Shown here piece by piece: positions 17,070-25,474 of a stretch of DNA of 64,000 bases. The stretch spans positions 1,674,001 through 1,738,000 of the forward strand of contig NZ_RJJY01000001.1 in assembly GCF_003751085.1 (NCBI RefSeq). The letters are read 5' to 3'. The position numbers and the translations under genes were made by a program. The DNA comes from Micromonospora sp. Llam0 (lineage in GTDB: Bacteria > Actinomycetota > Actinomycetes > Mycobacteriales > Micromonosporaceae). The notes under the pieces are model-generated. The model did not search any database. It was not told the DNA's origin and saw only the letters and a list, made by a program, of their open reading frames with translations. Every line of letters starts with the position of its first letter. Within the stretch, counting starts at the first letter, position 1.

Positions 17070-18662
17070 ATGTTCGTTCGCGGCGAGGTGGTCAGGATGG
17101 CGGCGGCTGTGGGTCTCGACAGCGTTGATGTGTTGGCGGGGTGGCTTGACCGTGGGCAGACGGCTGCGGCGCGAACTCGTGGCCGTCGATCGCCGCCGCT
17201 GGCGTCGTCGGTGGGTGGCATCCGGTTTGCGTTCTACGGCCGGGTCTCGACCGTGGATTTTCAGGATCGGGAGTCGTCGCGGCGGTGGCAGTGGGACTGC
17301 GCTACGGATCTGATCGCCGGGCACGGCGCCGTGGTGGCGGAGTTCTTTGATGTTGGTTGCTCGCGGCGGTGGGTGTGGGTTGATCGGCCGCGGGCTGGCG
17401 CGTTGCTGGCCGCGGTCGAGGATCCGGATCGTGGGTTCGACGCGATCGTGGTGGGGGAGTACGAGCGGGCGTTCTACGGCGACCAACTGGTGCGGATGGC
17501 GCCGCTGTTGCGGCGGTATGGCGTGCGGCTGTGGCTGCCGGAACTGGGCGGACCCGTGGACTGTGATGATCCGACGCATCAGGCTGTGGTCATGCTGCTG
17601 GGGTACCAGTCGAAGCGTGAGGTTCTGCGGGCCCGGTTTCGTACCACTGTGGCGATGCGGGCCCAGGTGCGGGAGCAGGGCCGGTATCTGGGTGGGCGGC
17701 CGCCGTACGGATACCGGCTGGTGGATGCGGGTCCGCATCCGAACCGGGCGCACGCCCGATGGGGCAGAAGGCTGCACCGGCTGGAGCCTGACCCGGCCAC
17801 CGCGCCGTATGTGAAGTGGATCTTCGCGCGGCGGCTCGCTGGTCGTAGTGTCGCCAGTATCGCCCGGATGCTGAACGAGCAGCGGGTGCCGTGTCCGTCG
17901 CGGGTGGATCGGGAGCGTAACCCGCATCGCAGCGGGCAGGCGTGGACGTTGCGGACGGTCGCGGCGATCCTGGCCAACCCGCGCTACACCGGCCGGCAGG
18001 TGTGGAACCGGCAGCGCCTCGACCGGGACCCGGTCGAGGCGGTCGATGGTCAGCGGCGGTACGCGGAAGTGCACCGGTGGAACCAGGCGCGGGACTGGGT
18101 GATCTCGGAGAAGGTCGTTCACCCGCCGCTGGTCGGAGAGGAGGACTTCGTCGCCGCGCAGGCGGTCCGCGTTGTGCGCGCGGCCGAGGACGGCAGCGTC
18201 CGTATCTACTTGTTGGCGGGGTTGCTGCGGTGCGGGTTGTGCGGGCGGCGGATGGATGCGCACTGGGTCAACGACCGTCCCGGGTACCGGTGCCGCCATG
18301 GGCACACCAGCGCGCAGCAGCGGGTACGCGGTCATCCGAAGAATCTCTACGTGCGCGAGGACCATCTCCTCGACAGCCTCGCGAACCAGCTCGCCGGCAT
18401 GACCTGCGAGAACGGGCGGGTACGCGGGCCGACACATTCGGCGCTACCCGCTGAATCCGCTGATGGCCTCAACGAGGTTGTGGCGTTCCTGAGGGAGAAC
18501 AATCTGACCATCGTCTGTGACCGCAGGACCTGGGTGTTGGAGATCAACTCCGCGATGGAGGCGGCACCTACCGGCGTCGACGACGCCGGTCTGATCCCGC
18601 GACAATGGTCGAACGGTCAGCCGCCGACCAGCCATGAAACGCGAAACGCGTTCATGGGGTAA
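17070..18662 (+). CDS. Large serine recombinase
   Basis: A protein of about 530 residues. The N-terminal resolvase domain starts IRFAFYGRVSTVDFQDRESS with the catalytic Ser in RVST, and continues to FDAIVVGEYERAFYGDQ. The recombinase domain has GRPPYGYRLVDAGPHPN and NPRYTGRQVWNRQR. A zinc ribbon follows (CGLCGRRM ... YRCRHGH) and a coiled-coil-like tail. It would cut and rejoin DNA at short att sites for integration or excision of an element. ATG 17070 was chosen; GTG 17061 is an alternative. No att pair was identified. A broken homologue lies at 61158-62096. Confidence 0.85.
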   Translation: MFVRGEVVRMAAAVGLDSVDVLAGWLDRGQTAAARTRGRRSPPLASSVGGIRFAFYGRVSTVDFQDRESSRRWQWDCATDLIAGHGAVVAEFFDVGCSRRWVWVDRPRAGALLAAVEDPDRGFDAIVVGEYERAFYGDQLVRMAPLLRRYGVRLWLPELGGPVDCDDPTHQAVVMLLGYQSKREVLRARFRTTVAMRAQVREQGRYLGGRPPYGYRLVDAGPHPNRAHARWGRRLHRLEPDPATAPYVKWIFARRLAGRSVASIARMLNEQRVPCPSRVDRERNPHRSGQAWTLRTVAAILANPRYTGRQVWNRQRLDRDPVEAVDGQRRYAEVHRWNQARDWVISEKVVHPPLVGEEDFVAAQAVRVVRAAEDGSVRIYLLAGLLRCGLCGRRMDAHWVNDRPGYRCRHGHTSAQQRVRGHPKNLYVREDHLLDSLANQLAGMTCENGRVRGPTHSALPAESADGLNEVVAFLRENNLTIVCDRRTWVLEINSAMEAAPTGVDDAGLIPRQWSNGQPPTSHETRNAFMG

Positions 18663-18784
18663 TGACGTGTCCGAGTCCGCACCTACGCGCACTTTGAGTG
18701 CGCATGCGCTGATACTACTGCCTTCCTGCCAGCGACGCAGAGCACCCCGCGCCAGCCACCCTCCGCAGGGGGAGGAATCGCCGT

Positions 18785-19039
18785 CTACGCGATGGCGGCC
18801 AGCCCTGCCTGTCGGAGAGGTGGGCGCTGAACTCGCCGGTGGTCTGACCCTTTGCCGACAGCGGCAGCACCAGGTCCTCCACACCAGACAATCGGTGTTG
18901 GCGCTTGCGTACGGTCGTCGGCTCGAACGAACCCGCCCGGTCCCGGGGGCGCGTCGATTTTTACCGGCCCGACGGCGGTCAGCACGGTCGTCATCAAGGT
19001 GGTCGGTGTTCTCGCCTTGCGGGGCTGACTCCAGCACAA
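18785..19039 (-). pseudogene. IS256-family (mutator-type) transposase remnant
   Basis: Read in two minus-strand frames, the segment gives LTAVGPVKIDAPPGPGGFV and then RKRQHRLSGVEDLVLPLSAK followed by GQTTGEFSAHL, the mid-part of an IS256-type transposase. It is frameshifted and lacks both ends. Confidence 0.6.
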
Positions 19040-19059
19040 TCTTCGTCAGCCGCAGCGGC

Positions 19060-19330
19060 CCGACGTCGCCGGCCGCGAGGCTGGCTGACGCGTACACCGC
19101 GTGGGACACCGCCCTGGACGCGATCGGCGCCGTCCGGCAGACCCAGATCAAGATCGCCGGCCTGCAACAGCCGCGAAGAAGGCTCTGGCAATCCTGGACC
19201 GCGAGTGGGACGGCCTGGCATTCCACCGCGACTACCCACGATCAGCCTGGACGACAGCACCAGACTGAGCTTGACAATCGTGTTCGGGCGCTGGGCGGAC
19301 TGCTGACCGGGCCGATCAGCGTGCCGGGGA
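19060..19330 (+). pseudogene. IS66-like transposase remnant
   Basis: The plus strand gives AYTAWDTALDAIGAVRQTQI, then in shifted frames ALAILDREWDGLAFHRDYP and ISLDDST, resembling the end of IS66-type transposases (helical linker, then a D/N-rich motif). It is heavily frameshifted. From 19330 to 19650 I see no gene I can support. Confidence 0.4.
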
Positions 19331-19650
19331 CAACCGCCGGCTCCGTCTGGCTGCCATGGCCGGGAGTCGTCGGGCGATGCGGTCGTATACCTCGGCCAGT
19401 GGACGGCCGTTCCCTACCTCGTGGAGATTGCTTTTCGGATCTGCTTGGTCGACCCGATCCAGGACCGGACCCCGGCAAGGTTGGCGGTGCGGCGTTGTTG
19501 GAGTCCATCGGTGGGTCGGGGCCGGTGGTCCTCGCTGAGCTCGGCGGTGATCCGAACAGTCCCGTTCCGATGTGGCCGTCACCACCTCCGAATGGCTGCT
19601 GTCGGGGCTGGGCGGTGGTGGGTCCTGTTCGGGATGGTCGACGGCGTACT

Positions 19651-19667
19651 AAAATGGCAACCATTTT
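19651..19667. promoter_or_regulatory. Perfect palindrome, candidate operator
   Basis: AAAATGGCAACCATTTT has 7-base arms and a 3-base centre, about 140 bases upstream of the ferredoxin gene. It is AT-rich in a GC-rich context. It resembles Zur/Fur-type half-sites but its spacing differs from the 15-mer boxes elsewhere in the cluster. The regulator is unknown. Confidence 0.5.
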
Positions 19668-19726
19668 CTACTGGTTGCCCGTGGGTCGGTTTGTGGTCAC
19701 GGGCTGTCGTGTGAACAGGAGTGCTG

Positions 19727-19813
19727 ATGGTGGATCGACGACGGGAACGGGGCCGCTGCGAGATGCGGCCGGGTTGTTGTGCCCGGGCGAGCTGCGGTCA
19801 GTCGGATGGATGA
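19727..19813 (+). CDS. Possible 28-codon cysteine-rich leader ORF
   Basis: ATG 19727 is preceded by GAACAGGA at a good distance. The 28-codon frame encodes four Cys (positions 11, 17, 18 and 23) and overlaps the ferredoxin start by 8 bases. Its position between the palindrome and ferredoxin would suit a leader peptide sensing cysteine, the cluster's main substrate. It could also be chance. Confidence 0.3.
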   Translation: MVDRRRERGRCEMRPGCCARASCGQSDG

Positions 19814-20015
19814 GCTCGTGGTGGACCCCGGTCGGTGTGTTGGTGCCGGGCACTGTGCCTGGTTGGCTCCGGACCTGTTCGACCAGGATGCGGCGGCCGG
19901 TGTCGTGGTGTGGCGGGGCGGGGTGGCTGATCTGCTAGACAGTGACGTGCTTCGGGAGGTGGTCGCACTCTGTCCCTCCGGCGCACTTCGATGGGCGAGG
20001 CACCCACCTAGTTGA
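19806..20015 (+). CDS. 3Fe-4S-type ferredoxin
   Basis: A 69-residue ferredoxin: CVGAGHCAWLAPDLFDQD near the N-terminus and ALCPSGAL near the C-terminus give three cluster cysteines, the usual single-cluster actinobacterial pattern that feeds electrons to cytochromes P450. The natural partner is the P450 at 50148. A ferredoxin gene beside the uptake operon is also how I remember the coelibactin locus of Streptomyces coelicolor. Its stop codon lies in the Zur-box-like sequence of the next gene. Confidence 0.88.
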   Translation: MDELVVDPGRCVGAGHCAWLAPDLFDQDAAAGVVVWRGGVADLLDSDVLREVVALCPSGALRWARHPPS

Positions 20016-20027
20016 CAATGGTTTTCA
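20013..20027. promoter_or_regulatory. Zur-box-like operator upstream of the uptake operon
   Basis: TGACAATGGTTTTCA matches the actinobacterial Zur 15-mer consensus TGAAAATGATTTTCA at 13 of 15 positions. It overlaps a TTGACA -35-like hexamer at 20012-20017 and lies 72 bases before the lipoprotein start. The inference is zinc-dependent repression of the transport operon. Confidence 0.75.
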
Positions 20028-20098
20028 TCTCGGCAATGCTGTCGGGTGTGCGGGCCTTCCCGCGCTTTCTATGCTCGACCCTTCCCGAGGAGCATCCC

Positions 20099-21682
20099 TT
20101 GGCGCGTACTTTTGATCGGCGAACGCTGCTGCGGGCCGGCGCGATGTCGCTGGCCGCCGTCGCAGGCGTGCCCGTCCTCGCTTCCTGTTCGAACGATGAC
20201 GCGGCGCCCACCTCATCGGATGCCGGCACACCGACACCCAGATCCGGAGGCACACTGCGGGCCGCGTTCGTCGGTGGTGGAGCCGCTGAGACGCTCAACT
20301 TCCTGCTGGGACCGACGGGTCTGGACTACGTCCGGGCCCGCTGCATGCACGGCGCGCTCGGTGTGCTCGACCCGGCGGCGGAACATGGCGTCCGGTACGG
20401 CGTCCTGGAGCGCATCGACGTCAGCGACGATCTGCGCACGTACACCGTGAAGGTCCGCCCCGGTGTCACCTTCACCGACGGCTCCACCCTGACCGCCCGC
20501 GACGTCCTTTACTCCCTCAACGCGCCGGTCACGCTCGGCTCGTTGCCGTTCCTCAAGCCGCCGTCGCAGAACTTCGACCTAGCCGCTGCGACCGTCACCG
20601 ACGATACGACCCTTGTGCTGCCGACACTGCGGCCGATCGCCGATGGCCGGCTCGTGCTCTGCCAGAGCACCCTGGTCTTCAAGGACAGCACCACCGCGTT
20701 CACCGCCGACATGCCGACCTGCGGGCCGTTCAAGCTGGTCGAGTTCGAGCCCGGGCAGGGTGCCGTCTTCGCCCGGCACGACGACTACTACGGATTGGCT
20801 CTCGGTGCCGGGCCGTACCTGGACGGCCTGGAGTTGCGGACCATCCCCGACGCCACCGCCCGGGTCAACGCCCTCACCGGCGGACAGGTCGACTTCGTCA
20901 GCGACATCGGGCCGGTGGCCGCCCGCACCGTAGAGCGCGATGAACGGTTCGCGGTGGCCGTGTCTGACCTGCCGTACGCCACGTCGCTGTCCTTCGGACT
21001 CAACCTGTCCTTCGCCCCGTTCGTCGACGTACGGGTCCGGCAGGCGGTCAAGTACGCGATCGACCGCGAGGCTATCGTCCGCAACGTGTTCTTCGGCCGG
21101 GCGTTCGTCGGCAACGACCTGCCCGCTCTCGGATTCGGTGACTACGCCGACGAGATCGAGCAGCGGCCGTACGACCCGGACCGGGCGAGGGCGCTGCTCG
21201 CCGAGGCGGGTGTCGGCGCGATCACCGTCGCCGTCACCACCGCTCCCGAGGTGGCCGGGATGGCCGAGACGGCGACGGTCGTCGTCGAGAACCTCAATGC
21301 GGTCGGCATCGACGCCACCCTCGACCAACGGCCCACCGGGCAGCTGTTTTCCGACTTCGCCGCCTACGTGCAGCTGCCGTTCGCGGCCAGTTACAGCCCG
21401 CCGGTGCCGCCGCTGTCCAGCTACGCCGCGACCCGGACGGCGGGCTCACCGTCCACCTTCGGCTTCAACCGGCCGGACATCGACGAACTCGTCGCACAGG
21501 CCCGCGGGGCCGTCGACGCCGACCAGCGTCGGGAGGCGGCGGTGCAGGCGCAGCGGTTGATCTGGGAGGAAGGCAACCAGGTCATCCCGGTTCTCGCACC
21601 GTCGATCAACGGTCACGCCACCACTGTGTACGGTGTGCGGGACGAGCCGTTCAGCAGCTTCGAGCATGCCTACCTGGCGTGA
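20099..21682 (+). CDS. Substrate-binding lipoprotein, peptide/nickel (SBP_bac_5) family
   Basis: A 527-residue protein. TTG 20099 is the best start: GAGGAG lies six bases upstream and it gives a signal RRTLLRAGAMSLAAVAG with a twin-Arg-like motif and lipobox LASC (Cys about residue 25). The body has the family hallmark YTVKVRPGVTFTDGSTLTAR followed by DVLYSLN. It should capture the metal-loaded metallophore outside the membrane and pass it to the two permeases. The next gene overlaps its stop (GTGA). A Zur-like box precedes it. Confidence 0.9.
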   Translation: MARTFDRRTLLRAGAMSLAAVAGVPVLASCSNDDAAPTSSDAGTPTPRSGGTLRAAFVGGGAAETLNFLLGPTGLDYVRARCMHGALGVLDPAAEHGVRYGVLERIDVSDDLRTYTVKVRPGVTFTDGSTLTARDVLYSLNAPVTLGSLPFLKPPSQNFDLAAATVTDDTTLVLPTLRPIADGRLVLCQSTLVFKDSTTAFTADMPTCGPFKLVEFEPGQGAVFARHDDYYGLALGAGPYLDGLELRTIPDATARVNALTGGQVDFVSDIGPVAARTVERDERFAVAVSDLPYATSLSFGLNLSFAPFVDVRVRQAVKYAIDREAIVRNVFFGRAFVGNDLPALGFGDYADEIEQRPYDPDRARALLAEAGVGAITVAVTTAPEVAGMAETATVVVENLNAVGIDATLDQRPTGQLFSDFAAYVQLPFAASYSPPVPPLSSYAATRTAGSPSTFGFNRPDIDELVAQARGAVDADQRREAAVQAQRLIWEEGNQVIPVLAPSINGHATTVYGVRDEPFSSFEHAYLA

Positions 21683-22641
21683 GCCTCGTCCGAGTCGCCG
21701 CTGTCGTCGTCCGGCGTAGCGCAGCCGCGGTGCTGGTCCTCGCCGTGCTGTCGGTGTTGATCTTCGCTGTGACCGAGGTGCTGCCGGGCGACGCGGTCGG
21801 TGCCGTCGCCGGCACCGACGCCACCATGTCCGACCGGGAGCAACTGCGCCGGGAGTTCGGCCTCGACGCGCATCCGGTGCGCCGGTACGTCGAGTGGGCC
21901 GGTGCCGCGGTACAGGGCGATCTCGGCACCGGGTACGTCGGCCGCCGGGAGGTCACCGAGGTGCTGGCGGAGCGGCTGCCGAACAGTCTGCTGCTGACTA
22001 CCCTGGCGATGGCGATGGCGGTACCGCTGGCCGTCGTGATCGGCCTGCTCGCGGGTATGCGGGCCGGCCGACGTACGGATCGGCTGGTCAGCACCGCGGC
22101 CCTGGTCGCGGTCGGGATACCCGAGTTCCTCGTCGCGGCATTGCTGGTGGCGGTTTTCGCCGCCGGCCTCGGTCTGCTGCCCGAGGTCTCGCTGGTGCCG
22201 CTCGGTGGTCGTCCCTGGGACGAGCCCAGGATCCTGGTATTGCCGGTCGCCGCGCTGTCGGTCGCGGCGCTGGCGGCCGCCGCGCGGCTGCTACGGGCCT
22301 CGGTAGCGGAGATCGCGGCGGCACCGTACGTCGAAGCGGCCCGGCTGCGTGGGGTTACCGGGCTGCAGCTCGCCGTGCGACACGTGCTGCCGAACGCGGT
22401 GGCGCCCGCCGTGCAGGTGACCGTGGTGATGTTCGCCGGCCTGATCGGTGGCGCGGTCGTCGTCGAAACCCTGTTCAACTATCCCGGCATCGGCTACGAA
22501 CTCCAGCAGGCGGTCGCCAACCGGGATGTGCCGATGGTTCAAGGGCTAGCGTTGGCGACCTGCGCCACCGCGCTCGTCATTCTGCTGCTCGGTGACCTCG
22601 TGCAGCTGGCGTTGAGCCCGACGTTGCGGGGCAGGTCATGA
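21679..22641 (+). CDS. ABC transporter permease, DppB/NikB type
   Basis: A 320-residue inner-membrane permease with an N-terminal hydrophobic helix (AAVLVLAVLSVLIFAV), the LPGDAVGAVAGTDA segment, LPNSLLLTTLAMAMAVPLA and the cytoplasmic EAA-type loop (EAARLRGVTGLQLAVRHVLP) that docks the ATPase. About six membrane segments are expected. GTG 21679 overlaps the lipoprotein stop and the end overlaps the next permease, so the operon is translationally coupled. Confidence 0.93.
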   Translation: MSLVRVAAVVVRRSAAAVLVLAVLSVLIFAVTEVLPGDAVGAVAGTDATMSDREQLRREFGLDAHPVRRYVEWAGAAVQGDLGTGYVGRREVTEVLAERLPNSLLLTTLAMAMAVPLAVVIGLLAGMRAGRRTDRLVSTAALVAVGIPEFLVAALLVAVFAAGLGLLPEVSLVPLGGRPWDEPRILVLPVAALSVAALAAAARLLRASVAEIAAAPYVEAARLRGVTGLQLAVRHVLPNAVAPAVQVTVVMFAGLIGGAVVVETLFNYPGIGYELQQAVANRDVPMVQGLALATCATALVILLLGDLVQLALSPTLRGRS

Positions 22642-23474
22642 GCGTTGTCGCGCCGGCGGTGGCTGCCGGTCGGGTCGCCCACGCCCGAGTGACGCTGCTG
22701 CTCGCCGGGATCGCGGCCGTCGGCGTGGTTCTCGTCGCGCTGGCCGGCCCGCTGCTGGCCACTGGGTCGCCGACGGCCCCGGTAGGGCTGCCCTTCGACG
22801 TCCCGAGCGGTACGCATCCAGCCGGCACCGACGCCGTCGGCCGCGACGTGCTGAGCCGACTGCTGCACGGCGGCCGCGCCGTGGTGCTCCTCGCCGTCGG
22901 CGCCACAGCCCTGGCCAGCCTGTGCGGGTCGTTGCTCGGCGTGTTCGCCGGGCTGGTCGACCGGCGAGTCGGTGAACTAGTGGTCCGGGTGGTGGATGTC
23001 GTCGCGGTCGTTCCCGGCCTGTTGGTGCTGCTGGTGTTGGCTGCCGGCTTTCCGGGCAGCGACAGCGCGGTACTCGTCGGGGTGGCGCTGGTCAGCCTGC
23101 CCTTCTCCGTGCGGGTCGTGCGCGCGGCGACCCGGCAGGTGGCGGTGCAAGGATTCGTCGACACCGCTCGGGCGCGAGGGGACAGTCGGTGGCGGATCAT
23201 CCGGCACGACGTCGTCCCGAACATCGCCGGCACCATGCTTGCCGAGGCTGGCATCCGGTTCTCGGCCGCCGTGCACCTGACTGCGACCGCCGGCTTTCTG
23301 GGTCTCGGGGCGGGCCCGCCGACCCCGAACTGGGGCCGGATGGTCAGCGAGAACGCGTCCGGGATCAGCCTGACGATCTGGCCGGTGCTGCTTCCTGCGC
23401 TGCTGCTGGTGATCTTCACTGTGTCGGTGAACCTGCTCGCCGACGACGTCACCGCCCGGTGGGCCGCCCGGTGA
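22638..23474 (+). CDS. ABC transporter permease, DppC/NikC type
   Basis: A 278-residue permease. The typical DppC features are HPAGTDAVGRDVLSRLLHGG after the first membrane helix, then the EAA-like loop FVDTARARGDSRWRIIRHDV and FLGLGAGPPTPNWGRMVSEN. It pairs with the permease upstream to form the import channel. ATG overlaps the previous stop and the ATPase starts inside its stop. Confidence 0.93.
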   Translation: MSVVAPAVAAGRVAHARVTLLLAGIAAVGVVLVALAGPLLATGSPTAPVGLPFDVPSGTHPAGTDAVGRDVLSRLLHGGRAVVLLAVGATALASLCGSLLGVFAGLVDRRVGELVVRVVDVVAVVPGLLVLLVLAAGFPGSDSAVLVGVALVSLPFSVRVVRAATRQVAVQGFVDTARARGDSRWRIIRHDVVPNIAGTMLAEAGIRFSAAVHLTATAGFLGLGAGPPTPNWGRMVSENASGISLTIWPVLLPALLLVIFTVSVNLLADDVTARWAAR

Positions 23475-24985
23475 GCGCGGTTCCGCCACTGGCGGAGATC
23501 GACGGACTCGTCATCGGTCCGGTCGCAGGTGGTCCGACCATTGTCGACGGCGTGTGCCTGCGGATCGCGTCAGGTCAGGTCGTGGCGATGATGGGGCGTT
23601 CCGGCTCTGGCAAGAGCACGACGGCTCTGACGTTGCTGGGACACGTCCGGCCGGGACTGGTCCGGCGCGCCGGTGCCGTGCGGGTCGCCCGGTGCGACCC
23701 CTTCACGCCGGCCGGCGCGGCAGCGGTTCGCGGTCGTCATGTCGCCTACCTGCCGCAGGATGCCGCCGCCACGTTGAATCCGGTTCGTCGGCTCGCCAGC
23801 CAGCTCAATGAGGCTATTGCCCTCGTCGGCAGGCGCACCGGGAGTCGAGGCGGCACGACCATGGCGCAGCTGCTGGAGACCGTATGGCTGCCCGCCGACG
23901 GTGAGTTCCTGCGCCGCTACCCGCATCAGATCTCCGGCGGTCAGGCGCAACGTGTCGCGTTCGCCATCGCCTTGGCCGCCGATCCGGATCTGCTGGTCCT
24001 CGACGAACCGACCGCCGGTCTGGATCCGGTCCTGGCTCGCGGCGTGCGGGATTTGATCAACGCATTGACCGGTCACCGGGCCACCCTGTTGATCAGTCAC
24101 GACCCGGACCTTGTCCGAGCGGTCAGCGACGAGTTGATCGTCCTGGAAGCGGGTCGACCGGCGGTCACGGGTGATCCGGACCGCGTACTCGCCGCGCCGC
24201 CGCCGCGAGCGGCGCCCGGCACGATCGCCGTGCCGTCCGATCCGGTGCTGGCGGTGCGGCGGCTGGGTGCCCGGCACGGCCACCGGGCAGCGCTCGCCGA
24301 GGTGGATTTCGCCGTACCGGCTGGAGGCTGCATCGCCGTCGTCGGGCCGTCGGGCGCGGGCAAGTCGACGCTCGCCCGGTGTCTGGTCGGGTTGCGCCCC
24401 TACGATGGGGCGGTACGTCTTGACGGCGCGCTGCTGCCGGCCGCCACCCGGCGGCGCAGTCCGGACCAGCGGCGTGATTTGCAACTGGTTGCCCAGGACA
24501 GTGCTGGCGCTCTCAACCCGAGAGAAACCGTCGGTCACGCCCTGCTACGTCCTCTGCGGCAGTTGTGTGGTCTTGACCCAAAGACGGCCCGTGCAGCGGC
24601 GGACGAGTTGCTGGACCGGGTGCATCTGCCGGCCGGCGTCGCCGCGCGGAGACCGGGCGCACTGTCCGGTGGGGAACGCCAGCGGGTCAACCTCGCTCGG
24701 GCGCTTGCTTGCCGGCCCCGGGTGCTGATCTGCGACGAGGTGACATCGGCGCTCGACGTGCAGACGGCCGGCACGGTGCTGGCGTTGCTCGCCGAGTTAC
24801 GTCGCGACCTCGGGCTCGCGGTGGTGCTGATCACGCACGACCTGGCCGCCGTGGCCGGGTGGACCGACCAGGTGGTGGTGCTCGACGCCGGCAGGGTGGT
24901 GGAGTCCGGCCCGACACCGGTGGTGCTCGGCTCCCCACGGCACGAGATCACCCGGACGTTGATCGAGGCGGCGGAGGGCCGCTGA
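23471..24985 (+). CDS. Double ABC ATPase (DppD-DppF fusion type)
   Basis: A 504-residue protein with two complete nucleotide-binding domains. Domain 1: Walker A GRSGSGKST (residue about 40), signature ISGGQAQRV, Walker B LLVLDEPTAGLD. Domain 2: Walker A GPSGAGKST (about 295), signature LSGGERQRV, Walker B VLICDEVTSALD. The two ATPases that many Opp/Dpp/Nik systems encode separately are joined here. GTG 23471 overlaps the permease stop. It energises the import system. Confidence 0.93.
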   Translation: MSAVPPLAEIDGLVIGPVAGGPTIVDGVCLRIASGQVVAMMGRSGSGKSTTALTLLGHVRPGLVRRAGAVRVARCDPFTPAGAAAVRGRHVAYLPQDAAATLNPVRRLASQLNEAIALVGRRTGSRGGTTMAQLLETVWLPADGEFLRRYPHQISGGQAQRVAFAIALAADPDLLVLDEPTAGLDPVLARGVRDLINALTGHRATLLISHDPDLVRAVSDELIVLEAGRPAVTGDPDRVLAAPPPRAAPGTIAVPSDPVLAVRRLGARHGHRAALAEVDFAVPAGGCIAVVGPSGAGKSTLARCLVGLRPYDGAVRLDGALLPAATRRRSPDQRRDLQLVAQDSAGALNPRETVGHALLRPLRQLCGLDPKTARAAADELLDRVHLPAGVAARRPGALSGGERQRVNLARALACRPRVLICDEVTSALDVQTAGTVLALLAELRRDLGLAVVLITHDLAAVAGWTDQVVVLDAGRVVESGPTPVVLGSPRHEITRTLIEAAEGR

Positions 24986-25114
24986 CGAGCGACCTTTCGG
25001 CCGAGTGACCGCGCCGGTGGTAGCCGACCGGGCAGGTTGTTGGCGAATCCGCGAGAATCGGTGCCCCCTTCACTACCGTTGCCTGGCGTAGCGGGATTCG
25101 CCGGAGGAGGGGCA

Positions 25115-25417
25115 GTGGCAACCGAACAGATGCATCGGCAACACGAGGCACACCAGCACCGACATGGGCCGGACTGCGGTCACGTCGCCGTACCGCACCA
25201 GGAACACGTCGACTACGCCCACGACGGTCACCTGCACCGTGAGCACCAGGGCCACTTCGACGAATGCGAGCCCGGCGGTCACCAGGTTCACGACCGGCAC
25301 GACCACGAGCACCGTGAAGGGTGCGGGCACGTGGCGGTGCCGCACGACGGACACGTGGACTACGTGCACGACGGACATCGACACACCCGGCACGACGGGC
25401 ACTGGGACGACCACTGA
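25115..25417 (+). CDS. Histidine-rich metal-binding-type protein
   Basis: A 100-residue protein with very high His content. It has an internal repeat: HGPDCGHVAVPHQEHVDYAH then DGHLHREHQGHFDEC, and again CGHVAVPHDGHVDYVHDGH. GTG 25115 was chosen for the GGAGGAGG Shine-Dalgarno at 25103. There is no signal peptide or membrane segment, although similar proteins are sometimes annotated as zinc permeases. Cytoplasmic zinc buffering or delivery is inferred from composition and from its place after the Zur-controlled uptake operon. Confidence 0.85.
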   Translation: MATEQMHRQHEAHQHRHGPDCGHVAVPHQEHVDYAHDGHLHREHQGHFDECEPGGHQVHDRHDHEHREGCGHVAVPHDGHVDYVHDGHRHTRHDGHWDDH

Positions 25418-25474
25418 CACCGGTGATTCCGCCGGTTGTCGCGCCGCCGGTGGCGCACCGGGGGACAGACCCGC

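Noticed and set aside
16938..18437. 499-codon minus-strand open frame
   Set aside because: It lies fully antisense to the serine recombinase and has no recognisable motif.
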